Shown in pieces: positions 1 to 9,646 of a stretch of 64,000 nt of DNA. Within the stretch, counting starts at the first letter, position 1, and each line of letters starts with the position of its first letter. This DNA is from JBGFRR01 sp041695045 (GTDB lineage Bacteria > Bacteroidota > Ignavibacteria > UBA10030): NCBI GenBank assembly GCA_041695045.1, contig JBGFRR010000164.1:7482-71481 (forward strand). Direction: 5' to 3'. The notes beneath the pieces were generated by a model. That model was not told the DNA's origin. It worked only from the letters and a program-made list of their open reading frames with translations, and made no database searches. A program made the translations under genes and the position numbers.

Positions 1-1
1 C

Positions 2-220
2 GGTGTGCAGAGTACGGTCTTCCTTCGTGTGTTCAACCTTCTCGACCGGCGGAATGAGCTGAATGTGTTCAATGACACGGGCCGGGCAACGTATACCCTC
101 CAGACTCGCAACATTCCCGATACGCCGGATCGCCATAACACGGTGGCGGACTTCTTCACAATGCCCTATTTCTATTCACCCCCACGCGAGGTTCAAATAG
201 GGATGAGTGTTTCTTTTTAG
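2..220 (+). CDS. TonB-dependent receptor, C-terminal end (partial)
   Basis: Open reading frame that enters from the left edge of the window and stops at 220. The visible 72 residues contain the NLLDRRNELNVFNDTGRA motif followed by a MPYFYSPPREVQIGMSVSF end, the typical last beta-strands and terminal aromatic residue of SusC/TonB-dependent outer-membrane receptors. Such receptors use TonB energy to import ligands; the next genes suggest an alpha-glucan ligand, which is inference. The GTG at 5 is internal; the true start lies outside the window. The next gene starts 16 bases after the stop, so both are probably co-transcribed. Confidence 0.8.
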   Translation, partial: GVQSTVFLRVFNLLDRRNELNVFNDTGRATYTLQTRNIPDTPDRHNTVADFFTMPYFYSPPREVQIGMSVSF

Positions 221-236
221 CCAGAGGAACGGTTCA

Positions 237-3200
237 ATGGTTCATTCGATCAGCACGCGCAACAGAGGCAAGTGGTTTAGCGCTTTCATGTTGATTGCTC
301 TGCTCTCCACGTCTGGAGTTCTGGAAGCACAGCACATTCCGAGCAAAGAACGCGGCGATCCCACCAAACGCCGAAAGACCAACATTGACGGCAATCTGGT
401 GCGGACAACGATTTTCAATTTTGGTCTCACCGGCCGCACGGGTGTTGTGCCCGATGAAATTCCCTATGAATGGCCGAGGAACACGCGACAAATGTACATC
501 GCCTTGACCGGTTTGTTTGTCGGTGCGGAGGTAAAGGATGAAGCAGGGAGGACCATTCACATCGTTAATGTGCCGTCCTATCGTCAAAGTCCGGCGGGAA
601 AAACATGGAATCTTGAACCCGTGCCCGGCTACTTCCGAGAGTACGACGACCCACGGCAGGACAAAATTGCGAAGAGCAGTGAACCCAGTTCGTGGCCCGC
701 TTTCTGGCCGGACAAACTCGGTGATCGAACCGATCCCGGATGGCGAGGGGCATGGAATGGCTTTTTTGGCAAAGATCAGTTTAACGCGGATCAGGAAATG
801 CTCTTTCGGGCGTCTGATGATCTCTACGACCGTTACAACTACATTCCCGATACAACAGACCGAACGCGTCGCGGCCTTGGTCTCTTAGTCGATGTGCGGG
901 TTCTCGCATGGTCCCAGGTGCTTGTGAACGATGTTATTTTCATCTTGCACTTCATCAAGAACGACGGGACCAAGGATATCAATAAAGCTGCATTCACTCT
1001 CTGGTTAGCGGATCTCATTGGCGGGGACGGTGACTCGAGTGACGACATCTCGTTCTTTGACCTCCTTTCAAACGTTGCATGGATGACCGATCGGGACGGA
1101 AAAGGAAACAAAGACTTCGGAACCACGCCGGTTGGCGTAGCGGCTGTCGCCTATCTTGAAACGCCGGGCAACGCGAACGACCGAATCGACAACGATGGCG
1201 ATGGTGAACCCGGGGGTCCGAAGGTTACAGAAAACATGCTTGTGGGTGAGGATCCCACCAATGGCATTGATGACAATGGGAACGGTCTGATCGACGAAAA
1301 CATGCGGCACGTCCCGTTCGGCACTCAGAGAGGAGTAACGTTTGCCGACGGCATCGATAACAATGATAACGGCGAGTCCCAGAGTCCGGTTGTGACACAG
1401 CAAATGATTAATGAGGCTTCTGCCGACCGGTGGGGGCGATGGCCCGCGAATCCGGAGCAGGATCCAAACGAACGGTTCCGCGGGTTTATCCACCTCATCC
1501 AGGTAGGACCGGAAGATTTAGGCAAGCGATTCAAGGATAACATCGACAACAACGGGAATGCGCAAACGGACGGCCCACGGATCACACAGGCGATGATCGA
1601 TGAAGCCGCGCAGGACCGTTTCCGGCGTTACCGTGTACCGGGAACCAACGTCATCCTCTATGATGTCGGACCGGAAGACCTCGGCAAGCGGTACAAACAT
1701 GCCGATTGGGTCTTCGATGCCGGGATCGACGAAAACATCGATGAAATGATTGATGAGTCCCGTCAGGATGGTATTGATAACGATGGCGATTGGAACATCT
1801 TGTTTGACGATGTGGGGCTTGATGGAAAACCCGGCACGAACGATTACGGGGAAGGCGATGGCAAGCCGACCTCCGGCTATCAACCGTGGGGGCCAAACGG
1901 CGAGTTGATTGATACCGGTCTTCCCGGTGAACCCAATATCGACAAGACTGACATCGGCGAATCCGACCAAATCGGTCTAACCAACGCTCAGTACTTCCCT
2001 GCTGGTTCGATCAATTTCAGCGCGGCCCTGGATATCTCATTCTGGAATGACTGGATGATACCCGGAAAGTTCTATGACCCGGCCCGCATCACAGCAGGCG
2101 ACTATGATCTGACAGTCAGTTCAGGAATCTTCCCCATCAAGGCCGGTGCGACAGAGCGGATTAGCATGGCCGTCATGCTGGGTGTCGACCAGGCGGACGC
2201 GTTGAGGAATAGGGAAGTTGCGCAGCAAGCGTACGAAACGGATTATCGATTTGCCACAGCTCCGCTTCCACCGACAGTCACCGCAGTGCCCGGGAATAAG
2301 CGCGTCACCCTCTATTGGGATGATGTCGCAGAGAGATCGTTCGACACCTTTCTCGCTCGTTTAGGTGAGGACGGATTCGACTTTGAAGGCTACAAAATCT
2401 ACCGGGCTACCGACGCGGCCTTCCTCGATACTCCACCTATTACTGATGCAGATGGCAATCCTGTGTATTACAAACCCATCGCGCAATTTGACCTTGTCAA
2501 TGGGATCAAGGGACTCCACCCCATTGACCTCAACGGGGCTCATTTCAACCTCGGCAATGACACAGGACTGCGGCATTCGTATGTCGACACAACGGTGCGG
2601 AATGGTCAAACCTACTACTATGCTGTTGTTGCATACGACCGTGGATATACGCGCGGCAGAATCGGACCGAGCGAAAGTCCAGTTGCTATCACCGTGGATC
2701 CCTCAGGGAACGTGGTCATGGGTAAAAACGTCGTGAGGGTAACTCCCAATCCCCCTGCTGCCGGTTATGAGCCTCCTGACCTGGGCGATATTCGATTGGT
2801 TCAAGGAAGTACCACAGGTAGAATCGGTTACACGATCATTGACCCACGGCTGATTCGTGACAACAACAGGTATCGTATTACATTCGAAGATACCCTCATC
2901 GTTGGGGGAATTGCGGGAAGCGATACCTTGAAGACAAAGAGCTTCACGCTCACGAATGTCACGAACACTGCAGCGCCAGAAACGCTGATCGCGCGCAGCA
3001 GAAAGCTTGGCGTTGGGGATGAACAACCGTTCACACAGGGGTTCCAACTCCTCCTGTTTAACGAAAACATAGTCGCTATCGACCAGGAACGGTCGAAGTG
3101 GAATCGTTCGGGTTTACAGCGATTCCTGTTCCAGCTATTCCGGGCCGGGCTTATCACCGGCCAACAACGGCCGGCGGACTATGAAATTACCTTCGGTAAT

Positions 3201-3887
3201 GTGGGGATTGATACTTCCACGCAATTCCGGGTCAGTGCGAGGTTGACCTTGCCGGCGAAGCCAGTGAACTTCACCATCCGCAATCTCTCCGAAAACCGAA
3301 AGATCAAATTTGCCTTCTTCGAACTCGATGGTTCAGATGGGCGATTAACTGCTGGAAGAGACAACAGCGACATCATTATCTTCTTAGAACCGGATGCGCG
3401 AGACTCCCTTATTGCGACGTGGGACTTCCGCCTGGTGTATGATTCCATGTTGGCACTTCCGCAATCGGGAGACCGGGCCACCATCATTCTTCGGAAGCCC
3501 TTCTTACGTGCTGATGTGTTTGAGTTTACAACCAAGGTGGCACGCATCAATCAAGACCTCGCGCGAGAACGTCTCTCGAAGATCAAGGTTGTGCCGAATC
3601 CGTACGTTGCTGCGGCGACGTGGGAGCCTCGGAACCCCTTCGCCAGCGGCCGGGGTCCTCGTGCTATTCACTTTAACCACCTCCCCCAACAATGCACGAT
3701 TCGTATTTACACTGTTAGCGGAGAGCTGGTAGCGACGATCGAGCATAACAGTACGATCGATAACGGAACGGCGGCGTGGAATCTGCTTTCGAAGGACAAC
3801 CTCGCGGTTTCGTACGGCGTTTACATTTATCACGTCGATGCGCCGGGCATCGGTGAACACACTGGGAAGCTTGCTATCATCAAGTGA
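237..3887 (+). CDS. Large secreted protein with DxDNDG repeats and fibronectin III-like domain
   Basis: A 1216-residue protein with an N-terminal signal peptide (hydrophobic FMLIALLSTSGVLEA, cleavage near AQH). Residues of about 315-580 hold repeated DGIDNDGDG / DNNGNGLIDEN loops that resemble calcium-binding EF-hand or thrombospondin type 3 repeats, with a duplicated VGPEDLGKR segment. Around residues 680-830 is a fibronectin III-like stretch (VTLYWDDVAE ... TYYYAVVAYDRG). The C-terminus (VVPNPYVA ... YGVYIYHVDAPG ... GKLAIIK) resembles a divergent T9SS sorting domain. ATG 237 follows AGAGGAA; an in-frame ATG at 207 would overlap the upstream receptor gene and lengthen the signal peptide. 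Its place between a TonB receptor and a PorV-like gene suggests a cell-surface partner; the exact role is unknown. Confidence 0.75.
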   Translation: MVHSISTRNRGKWFSAFMLIALLSTSGVLEAQHIPSKERGDPTKRRKTNIDGNLVRTTIFNFGLTGRTGVVPDEIPYEWPRNTRQMYIALTGLFVGAEVKDEAGRTIHIVNVPSYRQSPAGKTWNLEPVPGYFREYDDPRQDKIAKSSEPSSWPAFWPDKLGDRTDPGWRGAWNGFFGKDQFNADQEMLFRASDDLYDRYNYIPDTTDRTRRGLGLLVDVRVLAWSQVLVNDVIFILHFIKNDGTKDINKAAFTLWLADLIGGDGDSSDDISFFDLLSNVAWMTDRDGKGNKDFGTTPVGVAAVAYLETPGNANDRIDNDGDGEPGGPKVTENMLVGEDPTNGIDDNGNGLIDENMRHVPFGTQRGVTFADGIDNNDNGESQSPVVTQQMINEASADRWGRWPANPEQDPNERFRGFIHLIQVGPEDLGKRFKDNIDNNGNAQTDGPRITQAMIDEAAQDRFRRYRVPGTNVILYDVGPEDLGKRYKHADWVFDAGIDENIDEMIDESRQDGIDNDGDWNILFDDVGLDGKPGTNDYGEGDGKPTSGYQPWGPNGELIDTGLPGEPNIDKTDIGESDQIGLTNAQYFPAGSINFSAALDISFWNDWMIPGKFYDPARITAGDYDLTVSSGIFPIKAGATERISMAVMLGVDQADALRNREVAQQAYETDYRFATAPLPPTVTAVPGNKRVTLYWDDVAERSFDTFLARLGEDGFDFEGYKIYRATDAAFLDTPPITDADGNPVYYKPIAQFDLVNGIKGLHPIDLNGAHFNLGNDTGLRHSYVDTTVRNGQTYYYAVVAYDRGYTRGRIGPSESPVAITVDPSGNVVMGKNVVRVTPNPPAAGYEPPDLGDIRLVQGSTTGRIGYTIIDPRLIRDNNRYRITFEDTLIVGGIAGSDTLKTKSFTLTNVTNTAAPETLIARSRKLGVGDEQPFTQGFQLLLFNENIVAIDQERSKWNRSGLQRFLFQLFRAGLITGQQRPADYEITFGNVGIDTSTQFRVSARLTLPAKPVNFTIRNLSENRKIKFAFFELDGSDGRLTAGRDNSDIIIFLEPDARDSLIATWDFRLVYDSMLALPQSGDRATIILRKPFLRADVFEFTTKVARINQDLARERLSKIKVVPNPYVAAATWEPRNPFASGRGPRAIHFNHLPQQCTIRIYTVSGELVATIEHNSTIDNGTAAWNLLSKDNLAVSYGVYIYHVDAPGIGEHTGKLAIIK

Positions 3888-3909
3888 TTTTTTTCCAGGG
3901 AGACGGATC

Positions 3910-4947
3910 GTGACAGACTACATGAGATTGCTTCGGAGCACCGCTTGTGTGGGCATGCTCGTGCTGTGTGTTGCCCATGGCTCTGCTCAATTCGTTTCAA
4001 AGGTTGGGACAACGTCGGCAAAGTTTCTCACGATTCCCATCGGTGCTCGTGCAACGGCACTCGGCGGAGCGTTTACCTCTATCTCGAATGATGCAACAGC
4101 CCTGTACTGGAATCCGAGCGGCATCGCAACTCTGTCATCCTTCGAAGTAACCACAAGCTACACCACGTGGCTTGCCGACATCGAGGTCAACTTCGGTGGC
4201 GTCGTCGTTCCGCTGGGTGAATGGGGAGCAATGGGCGTTCACGTAACGGCGATGACCATGGGGGAAATGGAGATTACCACCGAAGAAGAGCCGGAGGGCA
4301 CGGGAGGGACGTTTCGTGCGGGAAGCTATGCCATCGGCATCTCCTATGCACGTAACCTGACCGATTGGTTCTCAATCGGTGGAACAGTGAAATACATTAA
4401 CGAGACGATCTGGAATTCCTCCGCCTCGGGTTTTGCAGTCGACCTGGGAACATTGCTGAAGACACCAATACCCGGTGTCCGGTTTGGTGTGAGTGTATCC
4501 AACTTTGGCGAGAAACTCCAGATGTCCGGCGCCGACTTGTTGGTACAAAAAGATATTGACGAGCAGATACACGGCAACAATCCGGCTATCAATGCCTATC
4601 TCGCGACTGACCGCTTCGATCTTCCGCTGACGCTACGGACCGGTTTGTCGGCTGATGTCATCAAAACAGAGAGTGACATGTTAACCCTCGCGGTCGATGC
4701 GGCATACCCCAACGATAATGTCGAGTTCGTTGACCTTGGTATGGAGTACGCCTTCTTCAACAGGCAGTTCAGTGTGCGCGGTGGCTACCGCTCTCTCGGT
4801 AACGAGGAGGCAGAACAGCGGTGGTCTCTGGGGGTGGGTCTGCAGCACACTCTCCATCCCGGACTTACTTTTCGTCTGGATTACGCTTTTCAAACCTTCG
4901 GACGGTTGAGAAACATTCAGAAGTTTGACCTCTCACTGCAATTCTAA
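3910..4947 (+). CDS. PorV/PorQ-like outer-membrane protein (UPF0164 type)
   Basis: A 345-residue predicted outer-membrane beta-barrel. After a signal peptide (MRLLRSTACVGMLVLC ... GSAQ) it has the family hallmark AKFLTIPIGARATALGG, then NDATALYWNPSGIA, and it ends in a beta-strand (NIQKFDLSLQF). PorV-like proteins act as shuttle or carrier components for T9SS cargo in the outer membrane, which fits the T9SS-tagged amylases downstream. GTG 3910 is chosen because AGGGAG lies 7 bases upstream; ATG 3922 is the alternative. It starts 22 bases after the large secreted protein gene. Confidence 0.8.
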   Translation: MTDYMRLLRSTACVGMLVLCVAHGSAQFVSKVGTTSAKFLTIPIGARATALGGAFTSISNDATALYWNPSGIATLSSFEVTTSYTTWLADIEVNFGGVVVPLGEWGAMGVHVTAMTMGEMEITTEEEPEGTGGTFRAGSYAIGISYARNLTDWFSIGGTVKYINETIWNSSASGFAVDLGTLLKTPIPGVRFGVSVSNFGEKLQMSGADLLVQKDIDEQIHGNNPAINAYLATDRFDLPLTLRTGLSADVIKTESDMLTLAVDAAYPNDNVEFVDLGMEYAFFNRQFSVRGGYRSLGNEEAEQRWSLGVGLQHTLHPGLTFRLDYAFQTFGRLRNIQKFDLSLQF

Positions 4948-5046
4948 GGAGCGTAAAAGGTTTCAAGAATCAGCATCCTCTTTTTTGTTCATTCGATCTC
5001 TCTAATTCACCCAATCAACAACCTACTTCATAAGGAGGGCAAAGCT

Positions 5047-6894
5047 ATGAAGGCCCTGACACTACTTGTCGTCGTCTGCCTCGTATGCGCGGGGTTTGTC
5101 CTGGATACGCAGGTACAAGCGCAGACCACGGCTAATGCAACCTTTCGCTTGAACACCTCAACGCGAGTGGATACGATCCGGGCGACCCACCAGGTTCAGG
5201 TCCGGGGCAGCAAAGCACCGCTGACGTGGGGCGATGATTCGCCGCGGATGAGAAACATCGGCGGGGACTACTGGACGGTTACCCATCGCTTTACGGTTGG
5301 CGATACCGTCGAGTATAAGTTCTACGCAACGGGCGATTCAACAAAAGCCCACTCCGGTTGGGAAGGCGGTGACAACAAACGATTGATCGTTCGTGGCGAT
5401 ACGATTCTACCGCTGCAATACTACGATAGAGCCACTACTCCGCCCTACACCCCCTCCGATTCCATCGATGTATGGTTCAGGATCAATATGGGAAGCATTG
5501 CGAAGTTTGATACAACAAGACAGGTGGCAGTCCGTGGGGGAACACCACCACTCGATTGGGGTGCAAACCAGATCTTGCTGAGGCGGGAAGGAACGTCGAT
5601 GTTTTGGTCCGGCGTTGCCCGGTTTGGAAATGCGAGAGCCGGGACCACCGTGGAGTACAAGTTCGTTCATGGGACGGAACCGACTTGGGAAGACATACCA
5701 AACAGAACCTTCACTGTCCGCGCGGATACAACTCTCTCTTGGGTTACTTTCAATAATAGACCGATCCTTGTAGCTGTTGTAACGGGCCGCGTGCTGTTGG
5801 GCGTTGACATGCGCGCGTATGAGCAACTCGGCTTTTTCGACAGGACAAAAGGAGACACGGTGCGCTTGATGGGTCCTCTAGCGAGAGGAGGTTGGGACAC
5901 CGGTGAGCGGATGCGGATCGCACTTGGAACAACCAGCCTGTGGGAGCTTGACGTCTCGTACACCCAAGCTCCACTTGCTACTGAGCCATACAAGTTCCGC
6001 ATTTGGCACGGCACTCCCACTGCACGAGGATTCGAAGATTGGTGGGGGTGGGAGCTTCCGGCGACACAGGGTGGCCATGATCGCAGATTTGTGTTCGCCG
6101 GAAATCCAGAGCAAACGGAGCCGATCCATTGGTATAACGACGTGCCACTTAGAGGTGTCATCCCTGCCGGCAGAACCGTGGACGTTACGTTCCGGATTGA
6201 TATGCGTCCTGCAACGAGACTGACTCCAGCATTTAACCCGGCTACTGATACTGTGCGGCTGATGCTTGAAGAGCCGGCGTTCGTCTGGTTGCAGGGGAGA
6301 ACAACGGGTGTGCAAAATGATCTGGTCTTCTCTCGTGTAGGGACAGACACGATCTACACGTTGACGTTTAGAGTCCGAGGACCAGCACCGTTTATTGTGA
6401 TTTATCGAGTGCAAGCGAGAGGATCATCGATTGGGCAGAGAGATGAGGGAAGTGGATTTGCTCTCGGTCGCTTCCGGACTCGTTACATCAGGCCTGGTGC
6501 TGATGGGGCGTATCCGTCATCGTTTGCTTTCCCGACGGACGTCTTCACGGCGGAACCACCCCACGTCATTGAGAGCCCCCCGTTTGTAACCTCTGCGGAC
6601 GATCCGGCAGCACCTGGATCGATTCCTCAATCTTTCGGGCTTATGCAAAACTATCCGAATCCCTTTAACCCCTCCACGGTCATTGAGTATCATCTCCCCG
6701 TCGAGGCGTTTGTGACGTTGAAGGTGTTCAACATGCTTGGTCAAGAAGTCGCGTCGCTCGTCAATCACGAGAAGAAAACTGCTGGCACCCATCTCGTAGG
6801 GTTTGATGCTTCTCGACTTCCCAGCGGCATCTACGTGTACCAAATCTCCGCGGGCACGTTTGTAGCTGCCAAGAAGATGTTGTTGATCAAATAA
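5047..6894 (+). CDS. T9SS-secreted protein with four beta-sandwich repeats (putative glucan-binding)
   Basis: A 615-residue secreted protein with signal peptide (LTLLVVVCLVCAGFVLDTQVQAQ). It contains about four units of 100-130 residues, each beginning with a strand like ATFRLNTSTRVDT, VWFRINMGSIAKFD, VLLGVDMRAYEQLG and VTFRIDMRPATRL and followed by VxVRG..PLxWG and VEYKF motifs, resembling starch-binding (CBM20/CBM48-like or SusE-like) modules. The last 85 residues are a T9SS sorting domain (NYPNPFNPSTVIEYHLP ... GIYVYQISAG). No catalytic residues are apparent, so a surface glucan-binding role is inferred from context. AGGAGG precedes ATG 5047. It ends before a strong terminator. Confidence 0.75.
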   Translation: MKALTLLVVVCLVCAGFVLDTQVQAQTTANATFRLNTSTRVDTIRATHQVQVRGSKAPLTWGDDSPRMRNIGGDYWTVTHRFTVGDTVEYKFYATGDSTKAHSGWEGGDNKRLIVRGDTILPLQYYDRATTPPYTPSDSIDVWFRINMGSIAKFDTTRQVAVRGGTPPLDWGANQILLRREGTSMFWSGVARFGNARAGTTVEYKFVHGTEPTWEDIPNRTFTVRADTTLSWVTFNNRPILVAVVTGRVLLGVDMRAYEQLGFFDRTKGDTVRLMGPLARGGWDTGERMRIALGTTSLWELDVSYTQAPLATEPYKFRIWHGTPTARGFEDWWGWELPATQGGHDRRFVFAGNPEQTEPIHWYNDVPLRGVIPAGRTVDVTFRIDMRPATRLTPAFNPATDTVRLMLEEPAFVWLQGRTTGVQNDLVFSRVGTDTIYTLTFRVRGPAPFIVIYRVQARGSSIGQRDEGSGFALGRFRTRYIRPGADGAYPSSFAFPTDVFTAEPPHVIESPPFVTSADDPAAPGSIPQSFGLMQNYPNPFNPSTVIEYHLPVEAFVTLKVFNMLGQEVASLVNHEKKTAGTHLVGFDASRLPSGIYVYQISAGTFVAAKKMLLIK

Positions 6895-6919
6895 GGACAT
6901 TGGTCATCCCCACGGATGG

Positions 6920-6947
6920 ATCGAGCCTCCTTCTTGGGAGGCTCGAT
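6920..6947. other. Inverted repeat downstream of the four-repeat protein
   Basis: ATCGAGCCTCC, a 5-base loop, and GGAGGCTCGAT form an 11-bp perfect stem just after the stop codon at 6894. It is not followed by a T tract, so it is more likely an RNA-stabilising hairpin than a terminator. Confidence 0.5.
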
Positions 6948-6981
6948 GTGAAGGTGGGCGTAAGGGGACGCATCGAAGAGT

Positions 6982-7020
6982 CCGACCTCGGCAAATGCCG
7001 TGCCGAGGTCGGGTTTTTTT
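6982..7020 (+). terminator. Rho-independent terminator
   Basis: CCGACCTCGGCA and TGCCGAGGTCGG form a 12-bp stem around a 7-base loop, followed by G and seven T. It separates the receptor/secreted-protein block from the first amylase gene. Confidence 0.85.
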
Positions 7021-7130
7021 GGCAAAACAGTGAGGAAAAGGAATTATGGCTCTCCTCGGCATTATGAGCCCAATAATGGGGGCAACCACCTTGAGGTCAT
7101 GACCATTTTCAACCAAAAAGAGAGGAAGGT

Positions 7131-9542
7131 ATGATACCCGCATGTCATCGCATCCCCTCTACGCTCCTCAGTTGTCTCGTTCTTATCACTTTCACTTTCA
7201 ATCGTCTTGCAGCGCAGGACGACGTAATGATGCAGGCGTTTTACTGGGATGTACCGGTAGATGTGACGAACAAAAATGGTTTTTGGTACGACTCGTTGAG
7301 AGTCAAGATTCCTTCCCTTAAAGCGGCAGGCTTCCGTGGGATCTGGACGCCCCCGCCAAGCAAAGGGAATTGGGGGGTCACCGATATGGGATATGGCATC
7401 TTCGATCACTACGACCTGGGCAATTATAACCAGAAAGGAACTGTGGAGACACGGTTTGGATCAAGGACGGAACTTCTGAACCTTCTTTCAACGGCTCGTA
7501 GCACTGCGAATGGGCCGCGGATGGAAGTGTATGCAGACGTTATCTTGAATCATATTTATGCAAACCAAGATCAGAACCAAAACAACCCCGCAGTGAAGCA
7601 GTATGTTTTTGACCAGGCCTTTCGGAACGGACGGCAGTACGTTCCCTATCCGACGAATGAGGTGTATTGGCGACTTCCCAATGCCACACCAGGAGACTAC
7701 TACATTCAGATCAAAGGATATTATCTCGACTGGAATGCAAGCCACACCCAGCGCGGGTACGACCTGTACATAAACTGGACGGGCGCGAATCCGGATCCAA
7801 CGGTGTACTGGGAATCCGAGCCGAACAACGGCGGCGGCCAGTGGAATGCCTTTCCGGGATCGGGGAAAACTATCCGCGGTCATATGCAGTCATCGAGCGA
7901 CATCGATGAGTTCAAGTTCACGCTCTCGGGCACCGCGACAGTGGAAATTCGCCTGACAGCGCGCAAAGAGGGTACAAACGCTCAGGGCCAATGGGAGTGG
8001 CAATGGGCCGACCAGACAAACGGCTACTATCCCGTGGCCTTGTGGTACAAGGGTACCAACCTTGCAAACACCTCACTTCAAGCGCGCACCTCGACGGGAA
8101 TTACCTATGTCAATCATACAGGACCAGGCGAGCCGAATCATTCGTGGACGTACACCGATTTCCATCCCGTGGATAACTTCGATTGGTTAGGCGGTGCGGG
8201 ATTTGAAGACGAGATTATCACCAACACGAAGTGGTTTGGGAACGATTTGAACACGTTCAGCACAACTGTCCAAAACAGGCTGATTGCATGGGGACAGTGG
8301 CTCTCCTCCAGCAACGTCGGGTTCGATGGATACCGTTTAGATTTCGTGCGGGGGTTCCAAGAGGAATTGGTGGCCAAATGGGTCTCGAATCTGCCTCGAA
8401 AATCGGATGGAAGCCAGCCATTCATCGTGGGTGAATATTGGACGAACCACAAGTACAGGCTCAGAAACTGGGTCAACAACGTCTGGAACAACTTTACCTT
8501 TAACGGGTTTCGTGCCGATGTGGATGTCTTTGATTTTCCTCTCCGAACCGATCTGGCTCGCATGGCGAACCTCAATGCCGTCGATTTCAACATGGCGTGG
8601 CTGAACAATTCCGGTATGGTGCGAGACAACACAGGTAATGCCCTCTCGGGAACTTCGGTGGTTACCTTCGTAGACAATCATGATACGGGGAAAGAAAGCG
8701 ACAAGTGGCTTTGGAGGGATTGGGATATGGCGTACGCTTACATTCTCTTCGCGGAGGGTCGGCCCTGCGTTTTCTATTCTCATTATTACGGGGTTACCCA
8801 AGTCGATTATCGCAATCCGACAATCACCGTTACGCCTCCATCAAGTCTGCGAACCGAGATCAACAAGCTGATGCATGCACGGAGAACCTATCTCGGGGGA
8901 ACAATGACAGTCCTCAGCCAAGTCGGAAATCCTTGGCCATCTGGCGATACATGGAATGTCTACGTTGCACGCAGACAGGGCAATGGCACAAGATCCGGCG
9001 GCATTTTGGTGCTTAACAATAACGAAACGACGACAAAAGGGTTGTGGGTGGACCACGCTCCCTCCGGATGGCAAAGTTGGGCGGGTCAGACACTCGTGAA
9101 CATCATGAACCCTTCCGAGACGACGGTGATTCAAGCGGATGGTCGTGTGAACGTCAGGGCACCGGCACGAGGATTTTCACTTTGGGTGCGACAGAGTGAA
9201 TACGTCCCATTCTCGGGAAGGTTTGCAGTGGGCGAGGGCGAGTTTTCCCCGGAGCAGCCGAATATCCCAGCAACACCGAAAACATTCGAAGTGAAAAGCA
9301 ATTACCCAAATCCTTTCAATCCGGCGACCAACATTTCCTTTGCCATACCGGAAGAAGGATTCGTCACTGTAACTGTGACGAACGTCCTTGGCCAAACGGT
9401 TGCAACGCTTCTCTCCCAGGTTATTCGCGCGGGAGAGCACACGGTCCAATGGGATGCGACGAACCTGCCGAGCGGTGTCTATCTTTATAACGCCCAATAC
9501 GGTCAAGTAGTGAAATCTGGTCGGATGGTCTTGATGAAGTGA
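7131..9542 (+). CDS. Secreted GH13 alpha-amylase with T9SS sorting domain
   Basis: An 803-residue extracellular alpha-amylase hydrolysing internal alpha-1,4 bonds of starch-like glucans. After a signal peptide (TLLSCLVLITFTFNRLAAQ) the GH13 barrel begins at MMQAFYWDVP, with conserved regions ADVILNH, GYRLDF (nucleophile D404), IVGEYW (acid/base E435) and FVDNHD (D518). A beta-rich insertion of about 100 residues (roughly 190-330) separates the first conserved region from the rest. The last 90 residues are a T9SS sorting domain (NYPNPFNPATNISFAIP). GAGGAAGG precedes ATG 7131. The next amylase follows after about 100 bases, suggesting co-expression. Confidence 0.92.
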   Translation: MIPACHRIPSTLLSCLVLITFTFNRLAAQDDVMMQAFYWDVPVDVTNKNGFWYDSLRVKIPSLKAAGFRGIWTPPPSKGNWGVTDMGYGIFDHYDLGNYNQKGTVETRFGSRTELLNLLSTARSTANGPRMEVYADVILNHIYANQDQNQNNPAVKQYVFDQAFRNGRQYVPYPTNEVYWRLPNATPGDYYIQIKGYYLDWNASHTQRGYDLYINWTGANPDPTVYWESEPNNGGGQWNAFPGSGKTIRGHMQSSSDIDEFKFTLSGTATVEIRLTARKEGTNAQGQWEWQWADQTNGYYPVALWYKGTNLANTSLQARTSTGITYVNHTGPGEPNHSWTYTDFHPVDNFDWLGGAGFEDEIITNTKWFGNDLNTFSTTVQNRLIAWGQWLSSSNVGFDGYRLDFVRGFQEELVAKWVSNLPRKSDGSQPFIVGEYWTNHKYRLRNWVNNVWNNFTFNGFRADVDVFDFPLRTDLARMANLNAVDFNMAWLNNSGMVRDNTGNALSGTSVVTFVDNHDTGKESDKWLWRDWDMAYAYILFAEGRPCVFYSHYYGVTQVDYRNPTITVTPPSSLRTEINKLMHARRTYLGGTMTVLSQVGNPWPSGDTWNVYVARRQGNGTRSGGILVLNNNETTTKGLWVDHAPSGWQSWAGQTLVNIMNPSETTVIQADGRVNVRAPARGFSLWVRQSEYVPFSGRFAVGEGEFSPEQPNIPATPKTFEVKSNYPNPFNPATNISFAIPEEGFVTVTVTNVLGQTVATLLSQVIRAGEHTVQWDATNLPSGVYLYNAQYGQVVKSGRMVLMK

Positions 9543-9571
9543 TTCGTTTGACAAGGCGGTCTCGTTCCGTC

Positions 9572-9586
9572 CCGACCTTGTCGGGA
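9572..9586. repeat. Short palindrome between the amylase genes
   Basis: CCCGACCTTGTCGGG forms a 6-bp stem around a 3-base loop in the 104-base gap between two amylase genes. It belongs to the same style as the CCCCGAYTTRTCGGGG palindromes found inside two other genes. Confidence 0.45.
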
Positions 9587-9646
9587 GGGGGACGGGATCG
9601 CCTTGCCGCGAATAGAAAAGAACCAGAAGATTTTTTGAGGAGTGAG

